Source: Nematopogon swammerdamellus (taxonomy: Eukaryota; Arthropoda; Insecta; Lepidoptera; Adelidae). Taken from it: DNA of 64,000 nucleotides. The notes below the pieces were generated by a model. It had not been told where the DNA came from, did no database searches, and saw nothing but the letters and a program-made list of their open reading frames with translations. The stretch lies in contig OX336345.1 in NCBI GenBank assembly GCA_946902875.1, positions 193,501 through 257,500 on the forward strand, written 5' to 3'. The position numbers and the translations under genes were made by a program. Shown here piece after piece: positions 11,907 through 22,419 of the stretch. Positions within the stretch are counted from its first letter, which is position 1; each line of letters starts with the position of its first letter.

Positions 11907-12243
11907 TTTTTTATGAAATCCGGTATTGGTGGCTGAGTCAGAGGGGCCAAAGCAGCTCTGACCATACCTCCGAGAAGGTAGGTGCCATACCGGAGACTTC
12001 CCTTTGGATTTATGACTAAGTATACTGGAGTAGAGGAGAACCGAGAGGAGAACAAAGCCGAGCCTGTTATGCGGCCATCTTACACCCAGTACGGTGGTAT
12101 CAACCCAGTCGGCTACAATTTGAGCCTACCACCTAGTAAGGGGCAAGGGAAGGGACGTACAGTTTTACACGGTCTCTCCAACGGCAAAGCAGCAGGTGTA
12201 GGTATTTACGTAATTTTTTCCGTCAGAAAAACTCATTACGAAC
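11907..12243 (-). mobile_element. tRNA-type SINE, copy lacking its head
   Basis: The minus-strand sequence matches the SINE at 46209-46628 over most of its length: GTAAAACTGTACGTCCCTTC, a TACTAGGTGGTAGGCTCAAA block, TAAGATGGCCGCATAAC, GTCTCCGGTATGGCACC and an A-run at the low-coordinate end. The tRNA-like head is missing, so this is a 5'-truncated insertion. Confidence 0.8.
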
Positions 12244-12348
12244 GTCGGAGCTCTCGCAACAAAAGCCGACGACGCGCGACTACGCGACGGAGCCCAGCCA
12301 GACCGAGCGGCGGCGGACATATTAAAAAATAATAATATTTAAAAAAAA

Positions 12349-13270
12349 GCCTCAGTTGCACTCCGGGAGTGCCGGCAGAAGTGAAAACTTTTTGTATTTC
12401 CGAAAATAATTCTTAAAATAATTCTTAGGTGGTTATAAAAAAAACTAAACACCCTAAAAATAAAAAATAAATTTATGAAAAAAAGGATGTTAAATTTCGT
12501 AGAACGGACAGACATGCATTTGTTACGGAACCCTACATTGATTTTGCAGAACTTAGTAGAATGGACAGACATAAACGTGTTACGGAACCCTACTTTTATT
12601 ATAAAATAACCGTCGGAGGACCTTGGTTGAAAATTGTAAAATTTAGTAGAACGGACAGACATGCATTTGTTACGGAACCCTACATTCATTTTGAAGTAAA
12701 TGTTAAGTTTAGTAGAACGTACAGACATGCATTTGTTACGGAACCCTACATTCATTTTGCAGAACTTAGTAGAATGGACAGACATAAATGTGTTACGGAA
12801 CCCTACTTTTATTATAAAATAAACGTCGGAAGACCTTGGTTGAAAATTGTAAAATTTAGTAGAACGGACAGACATGCATTTGTTACGGAACCCTACATTC
12901 ATTTTGCAGAACTTAGTAGAATGGACAGACATAAACGTGTTACGGAACCCTACTTTTATTATTATAAAATAACCGTCGGAGGACCTTGGTTGAAAATTGT
13001 AAAATTTAGTAGACCGGACAGACATGCATTTGTTCCGGAACCCTACATTCATTTTGAATTGATTATCGACCAAACGAATATCGGATTTCCACTGTCACTG
13101 AGAGACGAACAGAATTGATCCCGAGCCATCGTAAGTTAACCCTTAATGCAATGTTGCATTTTAAATAATAAAAATAAATCTCGCTTTTTGAGATCTGTCG
13201 CGAGTCTAACATTTTTTACCCACCTAAAAAAGTGCCAAGCGCCGTTAAAGAAGTTTTCACTTCAAAAATT
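12349..13270. mobile_element. Element with TACGGAACCC minisatellite, copy 1
   Basis: A 13-bp inverted repeat GAAGTGAAAACTT (near 12380) and AAGTTTTCACTTC (near 13252) bounds an array (12490-13065). The array alternates a short unit (GACAGACATGCATTTGTTAC, ACGGAACCCTACATTC) with a longer one (AGACATAAACGTGTTACGG, CCGTCGGAGGACCTTGG). The left flank has CACTCCGGGAGTGCCGGC and the right flank AGTGCCAAGCGCCG. Two other copies occur at 18799-19378 and 61085-61880. Repeat-driven open frames of 244 and 185 codons on opposite strands are not taken as genes. Confidence 0.82.
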
Positions 13271-14147
13271 AAAAAACTGTCGTCGAGACCTATCATTTCC
13301 TTCAGCGGATGAGTAGTCTGGGATCGTTCTTTCCCCACAGCACTACCAAGCTGCACCACCGGTGCGGTAGTGCTGTTTGGAATTGTTTGTCCCATCTGCA
13401 CTACTGCACTACCAGCTGCGAAACCGGTAGTGTCGTTTGGAATTATTTCTTCTCGTTTGCACTACCGAGTAGTAGTGCACAATGGAATTTTAAAGAGCCT
13501 TACTTTTTCATCAGCTGACACCTGGTTTGCTGGGATTGGTTGAGCGGTTCGTGAGATAGTGGTATGCCGAAAGTACATTAAAAATGACGGAAAATTTTTG
13601 CAAATGGCACCGGTAACACATGACATTATGGATTCCATGTCAAAACCTTCTACAGGATTATATAGTCTGTCGTCGCTTCAGCCACTCACAGGCGGGTACA
13701 CATTGGTGAAACGTGTAATGTAACATGCAGTGTAACATGCAATGAAATTTCATCAGTGTGGACGTATCGAGAGCACGAAGCGAGCATTCACTACGAACGC
13801 ATTCGAACGAGCATCTGTTTCCGCCACAGTTTGCCGCGAGCACGCGAAGCGACATGGAGTGCCACGATCAACTTCTCGCTCTGACGATTGTCAGTGCTGC
13901 TTCATTTAAAATAATACATCAACCTTAGATTATTGATAGGTCTCCCTGCGCTCTGCAACAAATACTACGCCGAAGTCGGCGTACTCGAGCCAGTCTCAAT
14001 AGGAAAGACTACGGAATCACACACATACAACACACACTATAATATTGAGTTGCCGCATTTACGGAGCTGTCGATTTAAGGTAGCGCCGTATCTAGTTGGA
14101 GCGCGCGGAGACCAAATTAATAATCTAAGACATCAACTAATAAAAAA
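13271..14147. other. Non-coding; CACTACC-rich piece
   Basis: At 13335-13475 the heptamer CACTACC and its complement GGTAGTG recur several times around GTTTGGAATT, an old local repeat. The remainder shows no gene. Confidence 0.4.
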
Positions 14148-14907
14148 AAATTTACAGATTTCGTGCCTCACACGACTATCGAGCACATTGAAAATGAATC
14201 TACGGAATTCGAAAAGATATTGTCGCTGACCGACACGAGAAAGTCGGGATAAGGAAAAGGTTAGTTGGGTTCTGATGATGGAGCCGGAAGGAAGCCATAG
14301 GAACTCCTAAACTACACATGATAAGCCCATAGTGTTTGGGCTCGTTGGATTTGTCTTCGCAAGTACTCTAGTCATATGTTATTTCCAGGGTCCTGATGAT
14401 GGAGCCGGAAGGAAGCCATAGGAACTCCTAAACTACATTTGATAAATCCACCATATTTGGGCTCGTTGGATATAGGAATATTATATTTTTATATTTGATA
14501 TTTATTAATTTGTTACTTTAGCTAGACATAATGTCAAGCTTATCTCTTTTTCTGTCTAAATTTTAGTTTACATTTTTTAAGCTGCTTGTGTTTTTGAAAA
14601 ATAATAAAAAATATATAAATGTAATATTTTATTTTTATTTTTTTAATTCATTTTCAATGCGACGCATCTTCTAACCTAACCTATATTCCTATATTCCTAT
14701 ATCCAACGAGCCCAAACACGGTCGATCATGTGTGGTTTAAGAGTTCCTATGGCTTCCTTCCGGCTCCATCATCAGACCCCAACTAACCTTTTCCTTATCC
14801 CGACTTTCTCGTGTCGCTCAGCGATAATATTTTTTTCGAATTCCGTAGATTCATTTGCAATGTGCTCGATAGTCGTGTGAGGCACGAAATCTGTGAATTT
14901 CTTTTTT
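14148..14907. mobile_element. Foldback element with internal minisatellite, copy 2
   Basis: It has the same inverted ends as the 5084 element (CACACGACTATCGAGCACAT, GACACGAGAAAGTCGGGAT) and the same internal GATGATGGAGCCGG / TTTGGGCTCGTTGGA units. The AT-rich centre (14480-14690) includes CATAATGTCAAGCTTATCTC, also found at 41410. No protein is encoded. Confidence 0.85.
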
Positions 14908-15557
14908 CAGAAAGGTTGAGCTACAGGGAAAACCCTTAACCCGATCATCTTTGTTTTAGGCTCAAATTGTAGCTGACTAAACTGTCCAGAGGAATTTTTC
15001 TCAATTTTTTGATATCATTCTTCGTTTCCAAAATATCGAGCGCCAAAATAAAAAAATCGGAAAAATTCCATGATTTTTTTCACTATTTCGGCCATAACTT
15101 TTTTCGATTTTTACTTTCTCGAATAATTATTTTTTTACAGCTCTCATGAATACGCGTCTTTTGAGCCTTTTTTGAATATCATATTTTCACAACTCTCTGA
15201 GATATAAGGGGATCGCACTTTTACGTGAAATCGGGGCCTATACTGAAACGAACCAAAAGACATTTTCAATGTCAAAACGTCTACGTCGACGGTGGTATAT
15301 CTCTCTTTGCAGCCAAGTTGCGCGCAATGTGGATGAAAATGAAAGAAACCGGCTCGCTTTCGATTCGTGCTCGTGCTCGCTAAAACACAACCGTCCGCGC
15401 CGGCGCGGCGCTGGCCCGAGCGCACTGCGAGCGAGCCCCTTTGTGTTCGTCAAAAAACCGACAACCGACGGATCGCTCCGATTCGTGCTCGCAAAGACGT
15501 CCAGAGTCCAGAACTCCACACTATGCGAATTATTACCTTGCGTGTTACATTACAGCG
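14908..15557. other. Non-coding; GC-richer 15290-15520
   Basis: Open frames on both strands in the GC-richer part (for example 15269-15682) have no recognisable domain and overlap a SINE at their end. Not accepted as a gene. Confidence 0.4.
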
Positions 15558-15790
15558 TGGGTGACCGCTCGACCGTTCGATGCTGGCCGTGGTTCGGATT
15601 CCACGTAGGTGGTAGGGTTTATCCCGCCCGGTTTGGTTTTTTGGCACTGAATGAAACGTTCAGTGTAGTCGACATGAAATGATGGGAAGCACTGACATGG
15701 CACCTAGTTCACCCGGTGTTATGGGTAGACATCACGGATGTTGTAGGTGATGTAGTGATGTAGACAACTGTGCCAGTTTCCATAAAAAAA
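15558..15790 (+). mobile_element. 5S-headed SINE, 5'-truncated copy
   Basis: It starts inside the 5S-like head (GTGGGTGACCGCTCGACCGTT) and continues through GGTTCGGATTCC, the GGTGGTAGGGTTT body and TGACATCACGGATGTTGTAG to an A-run tail. Confidence 0.8.
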
Positions 15791-16370
15791 ATCGTATCGT
15801 TCTGCCTGATGTTTTAACTCGACTATGGCGAAGCCACGAGGAGGACCGAGGCATTCCGCATTAGGAATGCTGTAGACCAGCGGTTCTCAATCCATGGTAC
15901 GCGCCGCGCCAGTGGTAATCGCGGAATGCTCCGAGGTGCTACGCGAAAAAATTAAACATTATGCTCTACAAAAATTGCCATAGCCATAAAAAGTGCCATA
16001 ATACTAATTTGGAAAGACTAAGGAATATTTAGGACTAAATTCGATAAGAAATAATTTTTTAGATTTAGATGCACTTGCATTCGAGGAAACAGAATCATTA
16101 AATAAAATTGAACTTTCTTGTAATGCTAACCTCGAATAATAAAAGATAAGTATTATTATTTGCTTCTTGTCTCCCCCCGCGGAAGGGGAAGGGGTAAGTG
16201 GGGGCAAAAACGTAATATGACTCCGTGAGGGGAGACGGGGTATAGGAGTGGGTGCTAAGCTAAGGGGGGGGGGGGGGGGGAATAAGTATCTCCTTCATTG
16301 GAGATATAATTATGCACTTTTAGGTACTTATCAGTTTACCACACAAAAAAGAAAATATAAAAAAACTTAG
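15791..16370. other. Non-coding; poly-G near 16265
   Basis: Contains a run of about 16 G residues near 16265. No gene is supported; the minus-strand open frame at 16004-16207 has no domain. Confidence 0.4.
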
Positions 16371-16491
16371 AATTGCCTCTTTTCCGGCACTGCGGGAAGT
16401 GCAGCCCCTCCGTCCTTGCGTAACAAAGCGGACGGGGGCTGCACTCCCTCCGCGCCTCCGGCTTGTAAAAAAAACTTTAGGGAATAGCCAT
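16371..16491. repeat. Repeat disrupted by a SINE, left part
   Basis: Matches the reverse complement of 40501-40625 (GGGAAGTGCAGCCCCTCCG, TTGCGTAACAAAGCG, GGGAATAGCC). The right part resumes at 17037 with AATAACAGGTTATGTCGGGG. The two loci are copies of one repeat; this one carries a SINE and the other does not. Confidence 0.8.
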
Positions 16492-16604
16492 TTGTCAGCC
16501 TCGATAGCTCAGTGGTGCAGACAGTCAACTGTCGCTATTGAATGTTAAGCAACGCTGGGTGCGGTCAGTACTTGGATGGGTGACCGCTGACCGTTGGAGG
16601 CTGA

Positions 16605-16671
16605 CCGAGGTTCGGATTCCTCGTAAAACTGTAGAAGAGACCTACAGTTTTACGAGGAATCCGAACCTCGG
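16605..16671. repeat. Perfect hairpin inside the SINE (30-bp arms, 7-nt loop)
   Basis: The arm starting CCGAGGTTCGGATTCC is followed after AAGAGAC by its exact reverse complement, then by a third partial direct copy (GATTCCTCGTAAAACTGTAG). The arm is SINE sequence, so this looks like an inverted duplication by template switching. Confidence 0.9.
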
Positions 16672-16814
16672 TTTCTCGATTCCTCGTAAAACTGTAGGTC
16701 CGTTCCCTCCTAATCTTACTTGGTGGTAGGGTTTAACCCGCCCGGATTGGTACCACCGCACTGAATGAAACGTCGGTCTAAACGGCTATGTAAATAGTTT
16801 GTGTTTTCCGACCA

Positions 16815-16881
16815 GCAGGTCTATTCTTGTAAATTCTGACAGCGCTGATTCCGCTGTCAGAATTTACAAGAATAGACCTGC
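16815..16881. repeat. Second perfect hairpin inside the SINE (30-bp arms, 7-nt loop)
   Basis: The arm starts GCAGGTCTATTCTTG, the loop is CTGATTC and the other arm is an exact reverse complement ending AAGAATAGACCTGC. The sequence is not part of other SINE copies, so it is an inserted palindrome. Confidence 0.9.
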
Positions 16882-17036
16882 AATTCAGTGTAGCCGGCAC
16901 GATCAAAGGGGGAAGCACTGACATGGCACCTAGTTCACCCGGTGTTATGGGCTGACATCACGGACTCACACGGACGGACGTTGACACATCACGGTGATGT
17001 AGCCAACCGTGTCAGTTTCCATAAAAAAAAAACCAT

Positions 17037-17364
17037 AATAACAGGTTATGTCGGGGCGGTGAATTTTTTACTAAATTTTAAATTTCACTAATATTTGGAT
17101 ATCGTTAAAAAAAAAATTTCTCCAAAAGTATAAGTTTCCGGCAAAAAATTATTTTTGCTAATAATTCCTCAGACCCTCCCCTACCATTCCCAGCTACCAG
17201 CAATATTCTACTAGACCCGCCTCTTTCTACAGCGCACCCGTTTGTTTTTTTTCGTTGCCTTAACTAACTATATATCTGTACATAAATGTGTAAACTTGTA
17301 ATTGGTGTCCTGTGAATTGTATTTGTATGTTTATATGTCCTTACACTGTAAGTTTACCGCAATA
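17037..17364. other. Non-coding; right part of the split repeat
   Basis: 17037-17075 continues the repeat interrupted by the SINE. The rest has no recognised gene. Confidence 0.4.
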
Positions 17365-17637
17365 AATAAAAAAAAAAAGATTGAAATAAAAAACTGTTTT
17401 AAATAAGAACATTGCATCGACTTCAAAACACAACTAGAACTTATTATAAGTGTTAAATAATATTTTGATTCATATTTGGACCCTCGAAATGAAGGCGGTA
17501 CAAAAGCACATCTGAAAATTTATTTATGGACCCCTTTTGTGCTTTTGTACCGCCTTCAACTCAAGGGTCCGAATATGAATCAAAATATTATTTAACACTT
17601 TTAAGTTCTAATTTTATTTTTAAAGTCGGTGCAATAT
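17365..17637. mobile_element. Palindromic GTTGAAGGCGGT element 1
   Basis: Near-palindrome centred near 17520: GGACCCTCGAAATGAAGGCG...on the left and CGCCTTCAACTCAAGGGTCC on the right, extending outward through AATATTATTT. No coding. Relatives are at 19850, 35205 and 53605. Confidence 0.78.
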
Positions 17638-18565
17638 AAATTTCACGCAAGCGAAGCCGCCGGCAATAGCTGTTTAGTAATATATTTCTTCATGACGAAT
17701 GAGTGCAAATAAAAAAATATTGTTGATGGAATATGGGCAGAAACAGAAAAACTCGCATATCTTTTGCAGAAAAAATTGGCCGCCCAAAATTATATATAAC
17801 GTTTTATTGAATGGATGAAAATGTATCTAAGTATGTACCTACCTACTTGTTAACCGACTTCCAAAAAAGGAGGAGGTTCTCAATTCGTCTGTATGTTTTT
17901 TTTTAATTTTTTTTTTTGTATGTTTGTTACGCGATTTCTCCGTCAATTGAGGGCCGATTTAGAAAATTCTTTTTTTGTTAGTTAGGTCATACTTCCGAGG
18001 TGGTCCCATTTCAATTTTATCGAAATTGGTTCAGTGGTTTTCGAAAAATCAGCATAATACTATGGTGTGTGGTTATACACACCATAGTATGAATGAAATG
18101 TATGAAGCATAAGCAAAACTTGTGATGTGGTCGTTTTCGGCAATTTTCAGTTTAATAAATTAGTATGGTGTGTGGTTACCTTCAGCAAAACTTTTGTGAT
18201 GTGGACTTATTCAGCAATTTGCAGTCTGACACATATGGCGAATAATTCTGTACCACTTCAATCGATTTCGATTATTGGATTTCGATTATTCTTTTTTATT
18301 ACTAATAATATTACTAAAAAGAATGAAATAAAAACTGTTTTAAAAAATATTAAACCGATTTCCAAAAAACAAAAAAAAAGAACTAAAAAGTATTAAATAC
18401 CTAATATTTTGAAATTTTCTCTGTCCTGTTGAAATACATGAATCGATATACTAGTGATACATATTCGGACCCTTGTTTCATGAATATTCTAAATTTGAAA
18501 TTTTTTATCTTTTCCGACCGGCCAGGTGCGCTTAATTTATTATGGTACGAGTACCATCGAGCTGG
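17638..18565. other. Dispersed lepidopteran repeat sequence, no gene
   Basis: At 17853-18060 is an ACCGACTTCC...AAAAAGGAGGAGGTT copy, a repeat I recognise as common in Lepidoptera. A short direct repeat, TAGTATGGTGTGTGGTTA, occurs near 18056 and 18160. The open frame at 18127-18396 is low-complexity and not accepted. Confidence 0.5.
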
Positions 18566-18650
18566 TCTGATGATGGAGACAGAAGGTGGCCATAGGAACT
18601 CCTAACCTACACATGATAAACCCATCGTGTTTGGGCTCGTTGCAGCTTCA
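18566..18650. repeat. Single unit of the foldback minisatellite
   Basis: One copy of the ~120-bp unit (TGATGATGGAGACAGAAGG, CATAGGAACTCCTAACC, GTGTTTGGGCTCGTTG) without its flanking inverted repeats. Confidence 0.75.
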
Positions 18651-18798
18651 CGAGCAATTTACTTTAGACCTAAGAGATTCTCAATTCGACGGTATGTTTT
18701 CTTTTTTTGGATGTTTGTTACGCGATTACTCCGTCAATTGTGGGCCGATTTTGAAAATTCTTTTTTTTTTTATTTGAAAGGGTATAACCCTGAGGTTG

Positions 18799-19378
18799 TT
18801 GAAGTGAAAACTTCTTTAGCGGCGCTTGGCACTTTTTTAGGTGGGTAAAAAATGTATAATTCGCGGCATCGCGTCAGCGTCATTTTTAAAATGAAACCTT
18901 AAGTCATTGCATTAAGGGTTAAGTTAGAGTGGCACGGGATCTGCCGGCACTCCCGGAGTGCAACTGTTAAGTAGGGTGCGGTAACACGTTTATGTCTGTC
19001 CATTCTACTAAGTTCTGCAAAATGAATGTAGGGTTCCGTAACAAATGCATGTCTGTCTTTTCTACTAAATTTAACATTTATTTCAAAATGAATGTAGGGT
19101 TCCGTAACAAATGCATGTCTATCCGTTCTACTAAATTTTACAATTTTCAACCAAGGTCCTCCGACGGTTATTTTATAATAAAAGTAGGGTTCCGCAACAC
19201 GTTTATGTCTGTCCATTCTACTAAGTTCTGCAAGATGTATGTAGGGTTCCGTAACAAATGCATGTCTGTCCGTTCTACAAAATTTTACAATTTTCAACCA
19301 AGTTCCTCCGACGGTTATTTTATAATAAAAGTAGGGTTCCGTAACACGTTTATGTTTGTCCATTCTACTAAGTTCTGC
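18799..19378 (-). mobile_element. Element with TACGGAACCC minisatellite, copy 2
   Basis: Minus-strand version of the 12349 element. It has the GAAGTGAAAACTT end at 18801, CGGCGCTTGGCACTTTTTT, then CCGGCACTCCCGGAGTGC (displaced to this side of the array) and the tandem array 18975-19378. The array stops abruptly where a SINE begins, so the outer end has been lost. Confidence 0.78.
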
Positions 19379-19724
19379 AACATCACCTACAACGTCCGTG
19401 ATGTCAGCCCATAACACCGGGTAAACTAAGTGCCATGTCAGTGCTTCCCCCTTTGATCGTGCTGACTACACTGAACTGGTCGGAAAACACAAACTATTTA
19501 CATAGCCGTTTCGACCGACGTTTAATTCAGTGCGGTGGTACCAACCCGGGCAGGTTAAACCCTACCACCAAGTAAGATTAGGAGGGAAGGGACTTACATT
19601 TTTACGAGCCTCGGTCAGCCTCCAACGGTCAGCGGTCACCCATCCAAGTACTGACCGCACCCAGCGTTGCTTAACATTCAATAGCGACAGTTGACTGTCT
19701 GCACCACTGAGCTATCGAAGCTGA
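19379..19724 (-). mobile_element. 5S-headed SINE
   Basis: Reading the minus strand: AGCTTCGATAGCTCAGTGG, then the 5S-like GTTAAGCAACG...TACTTGGATGGGTGACCGC, the body with GGTGGTAGGGTTTAACCTGC, and the GACATCACGGACGTTGTAGG end. The A-run tail is missing because it abuts the minisatellite at 19378. Confidence 0.88.
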
Positions 19725-19849
19725 CGTGGTCCTATTTTAATTGGGTCAAGATCGGATTGGAAAGCGAGGCGGAATCGCGAGGCCGAAGGCCGAGCGATTA
19801 CGCCGAGTACATTAATAGCAAAAAATTACTAAAAAAAACTGTGAAATAA

Positions 19850-20140
19850 AAAAAAAGTTTTAAAAAACATAAAACCGACTTCCTAAAAAAAGTAAAACTA
19901 AAAAACTATTTAAAATAAAAATATAAAAACCGCCTTCAAAAATATATGAAATAAAAACCTAAAAAAAAAAACGAACCCTAGAGTTGAAGGCGGTGCTAAA
20001 GCAAGCAAAAATGATGCATGAAAGAAAACATGAGTGGATGATAATATCCTTTGTGATTTGTGTAGCCTTTTTAGAACCACCTTCAACTCTAGGGTTCGTT
20101 TTTTTTTAGGTTTTTATTTCATATATTTTTTTAATTATTA
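19850..20140. mobile_element. Palindromic GTTGAAGGCGGT element 2
   Basis: Arms AACGAACCCTAGAGTTGAAG and CTTCAACTCTAGGGTTCG with A/T-rich extensions (ATATATGAAATAAAAACCT). Related to the 35205 copy, which has the same inner arms. Confidence 0.78.
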
Positions 20141-20284
20141 AAAATATACGAGTATATATAGGTATTAATTATTATTAAATATGGGTCGAATTTGTGTACC
20201 TACTTATACCTCTAAAATGTTTAACGAGTTCCACAAAGATAATCCTCTCTGTGAAATGATAAGTGAGTTGTAGTTTGTACAGAC

Positions 20285-20445
20285 CTATAGGGGACATCGG
20301 CGGCCAGGAACACGTAGTTGGTGCCGTACATGCCCGTGAAGAAGACCGGGAGGCAGGCCAGCAGGAAGTTGTACATGTTGAACCGTTTCCACTGGCCCAG
20401 TCGACCCAGGATGTGGTCCAAGCTTACTGAATTGTCTCCACCCAT
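20285..20445 (-). CDS. Gene A: first coding exon of an SLC22-like transporter
   Basis: The minus-strand exon encodes 53 residues plus two bases. It opens with a short cytosolic N-terminus (MGGDNSVSLDHILGRLGQW), then a hydrophobic first membrane helix (YNFLLACLPVFFTGMYGTNY) and ends VFLAADVPY plus AG before a GT donor (GTCTGT). Layout and exon-end phase match exon 1 of gene B, which ends FTAADVPY plus AG. This is the usual start of SLC22 organic ion transporters, before the large extracellular loop. No later exon of this gene was recognised at lower coordinates, so the rest lies beyond the window, is very diverged, or is lost. It diverges from gene B, with about 3.6 kb between the two starts. 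Confidence 0.75.
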
Positions 20446-22419
20446 CTTGGATGTTTTGATGTTCTGAAGTGTTTAGCGAAACGGTTTTGCGCTAGATCGA
20501 AATTCAAAATAATGTTTTCTATTGTGTGTAGTCTAAATTCAAATCGTGAGATCTTCTCTGCGACGACCGGCTTGATTTATGTAAGTATAGGTACTTATCG
20601 AGGTACTTATAACAGTTCTTAATTCAAAAATATTTTATTTTGCTTGCGGTATTTAACCAAATTTAAGAAGAAAGTTTTCTGTTCCTTGCTGAAATGTGAA
20701 TGTACCTATTTAGACCGACGCGGTTCGTTCACTCAATGAGGTTCATCAAACTACAATTTTTGGTCTCGTAAGTTCATTAACACAATTCTCTAGTTAAAAA
20801 TAACCTCCTCGGCGGGTTGTTCTATTTGCGTTCGGCTTCGTGTACAATTTTTGCATTATCCTTTACAAGTAATATTATTACATTTGCTAATAGTTTATGA
20901 ATTAAACTGTGGATATTATCACTTCACTTTTATGTATGATTGTTGTCTTTATGGTTATTAGTTATTGTTTATTTTATTCTAGTTCATAGTCAGATGGCTC
21001 TTCATTGGCTAATATAAGACGCGAACACTTGTGACGGCTGGGAGCGTGTCTGCTCCACTGAACATTTAATAGCTGTGACAGTTCTTATTATGCACGCGCC
21101 GCGCCTGCGCCGCCCGCGCCTGCGCCGCCGCCGCGCCGGCGCACCGCAGGCGCAGCAGATAAGACTATCCCACCCTATCTTTATAGTTTACTTTAGTGCT
21201 GTCTCTTTCTTACTTGAGACTGAATTAAACGTTGCATGAACCAGATGGGTTTACTACCTAATATTCTACGTTTATGTTATGTATAATGTGTATTACCTAA
21301 TATAATAGGATATTAAAGAACACTAGATACCTACTAACTACCTACACAACCGTAGCGCTGCCGTCGGATGGTAAAACGATGTATGAGCACATACAGCGTT
21401 TTTACGTAACACGGCTCAATCGAAAGTTCTTGACGTGCCCTATCACCCAATGTAAATTTTATCTTTGTAGGACCTTCACTGAAGAAGTTATGAAGATCGA
21501 TATGACGATGTATGTCCTAAAAAATACGATTCTGTACGGTAAAACCAAGAACATGGGTAAAACGATGCAATGGATTTGGCATCTTTTTTCCATAACCCTA
21601 CATTCAGTATGCCACGACGATGTAATCGCCAATACATCGTTTCACCGTAACACCGCCTAGTTACCGCGTTTAACCATAATACCGAAATATAAATTTGCAT
21701 GCGCACTTGTAGGGAAAGAACCGAGTTGCATCAGTTTACATTGCGCGAAGGTTCTCCCTCCCTCTCCTCTACCCGCGTCGATCTGCGCCCTTCAACATCG
21801 CCGCCGGCTACCTAGGTAGTACTCACGTCGGTGGTTGATTATTTATAACGGTTTCCTGTTTATACTAGATAGATAGGTACATAGGTACCTACGCTACGTA
21901 AACAAGCCCCTAGATGGGGTTGGTCGTTATATATTGCTTGGCAATAAATCTTTAAAATTGGAAAACAATGTTACATAAATTGTAATGATCCTCCCTCGCA
22001 AGTCGCAACATAGGCAGCTCGCGTTGTAGCCGCCATCTAGCGGCTCTATCGACAGTCATCATTTCAGTATCGATTCATTTATAACAACAGCAGCGAGCTG
22101 TTATCTATCAGTGTAGCTATCAATAGTTGTACTGTATGTATGTATGTATGTACAGCCACGTCGCTCGTCTGTTGCACCGAGTTGTCGATCTTGCTCACAG
22201 ATGGCACGACAGTTCAAACAATAATAATTTTTTACCCGACTACGGCGGCGAAGTCAAAAAACGGATTTCTTATGATCTTAGCAGCGTATCTAAGTATGTA
22301 CGTACAATGTATGTAGGTGCGTGTCTTCAACTGTTCCCTCACAGAACCTAAACTACATATGTAGGTACTTGAACGATTTCAACACAAGAGGCGTTTTGCA
22401 TTCGTCCTCAACTGGCCTG
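20446..22419. other. Region between genes A and B, upstream part
   Basis: A short GC-dense run at 21091-21152 (CGCGCCTGCGCCGCCGCCGC type) followed by CAGATAAGA may belong to the promoter side of gene A. At 21360-21660 is an open frame without a recognisable domain. Near 22030-22050 is the common piece GCCGCCATCTAGCGGC. No further gene. Confidence 0.4.

Larger units (their letters stand above)
16492..17032 (+). mobile_element. Full-length SINE with tRNA-like A box and 5S-rRNA-like head
   Basis: The head has TAGCTCAGTGGTGCAGAC (16505-16522), like a tRNA A box, then GTTAAGCAACG, GGTCAGTACTTGGATGGGTG and ACCGC (16543-16586). That closely matches the internal promoter region (A box to C box) of 5S rRNA. 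Next come GGTTCGGATTCCTCGT, the GGTGGTAGGGTTTAACCCGC body, GTGTAGCCGGCACGA, GTTATGGGCTGACATCACGG and an A-run. A 4-bp CCAT duplication (16488-16491 and 17033-17036) flanks it. Two perfect hairpins interrupt this copy at 16605-16671 and 16815-16881. Confidence 0.9.

Noticed and set aside
12339..13118. Open frames of 244 codons (minus) and 185 codons (plus), and similar ones at 18899-19417 and 61282-61740
   Set aside because: They lie within minisatellite arrays whose unit length preserves frame on both strands; the peptides are pure repeats.
15269..15682. 137-codon plus-strand frame and overlapping minus-strand frames
   Set aside because: Overlapping frames on both strands in a GC-rich patch, no domain, and the end lies in a SINE.
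16543..16586. A 5S rRNA gene
   Set aside because: Only the internal promoter part matches 5S rRNA. The 5' and 3' thirds are absent and the sequence continues into a repeated SINE body.
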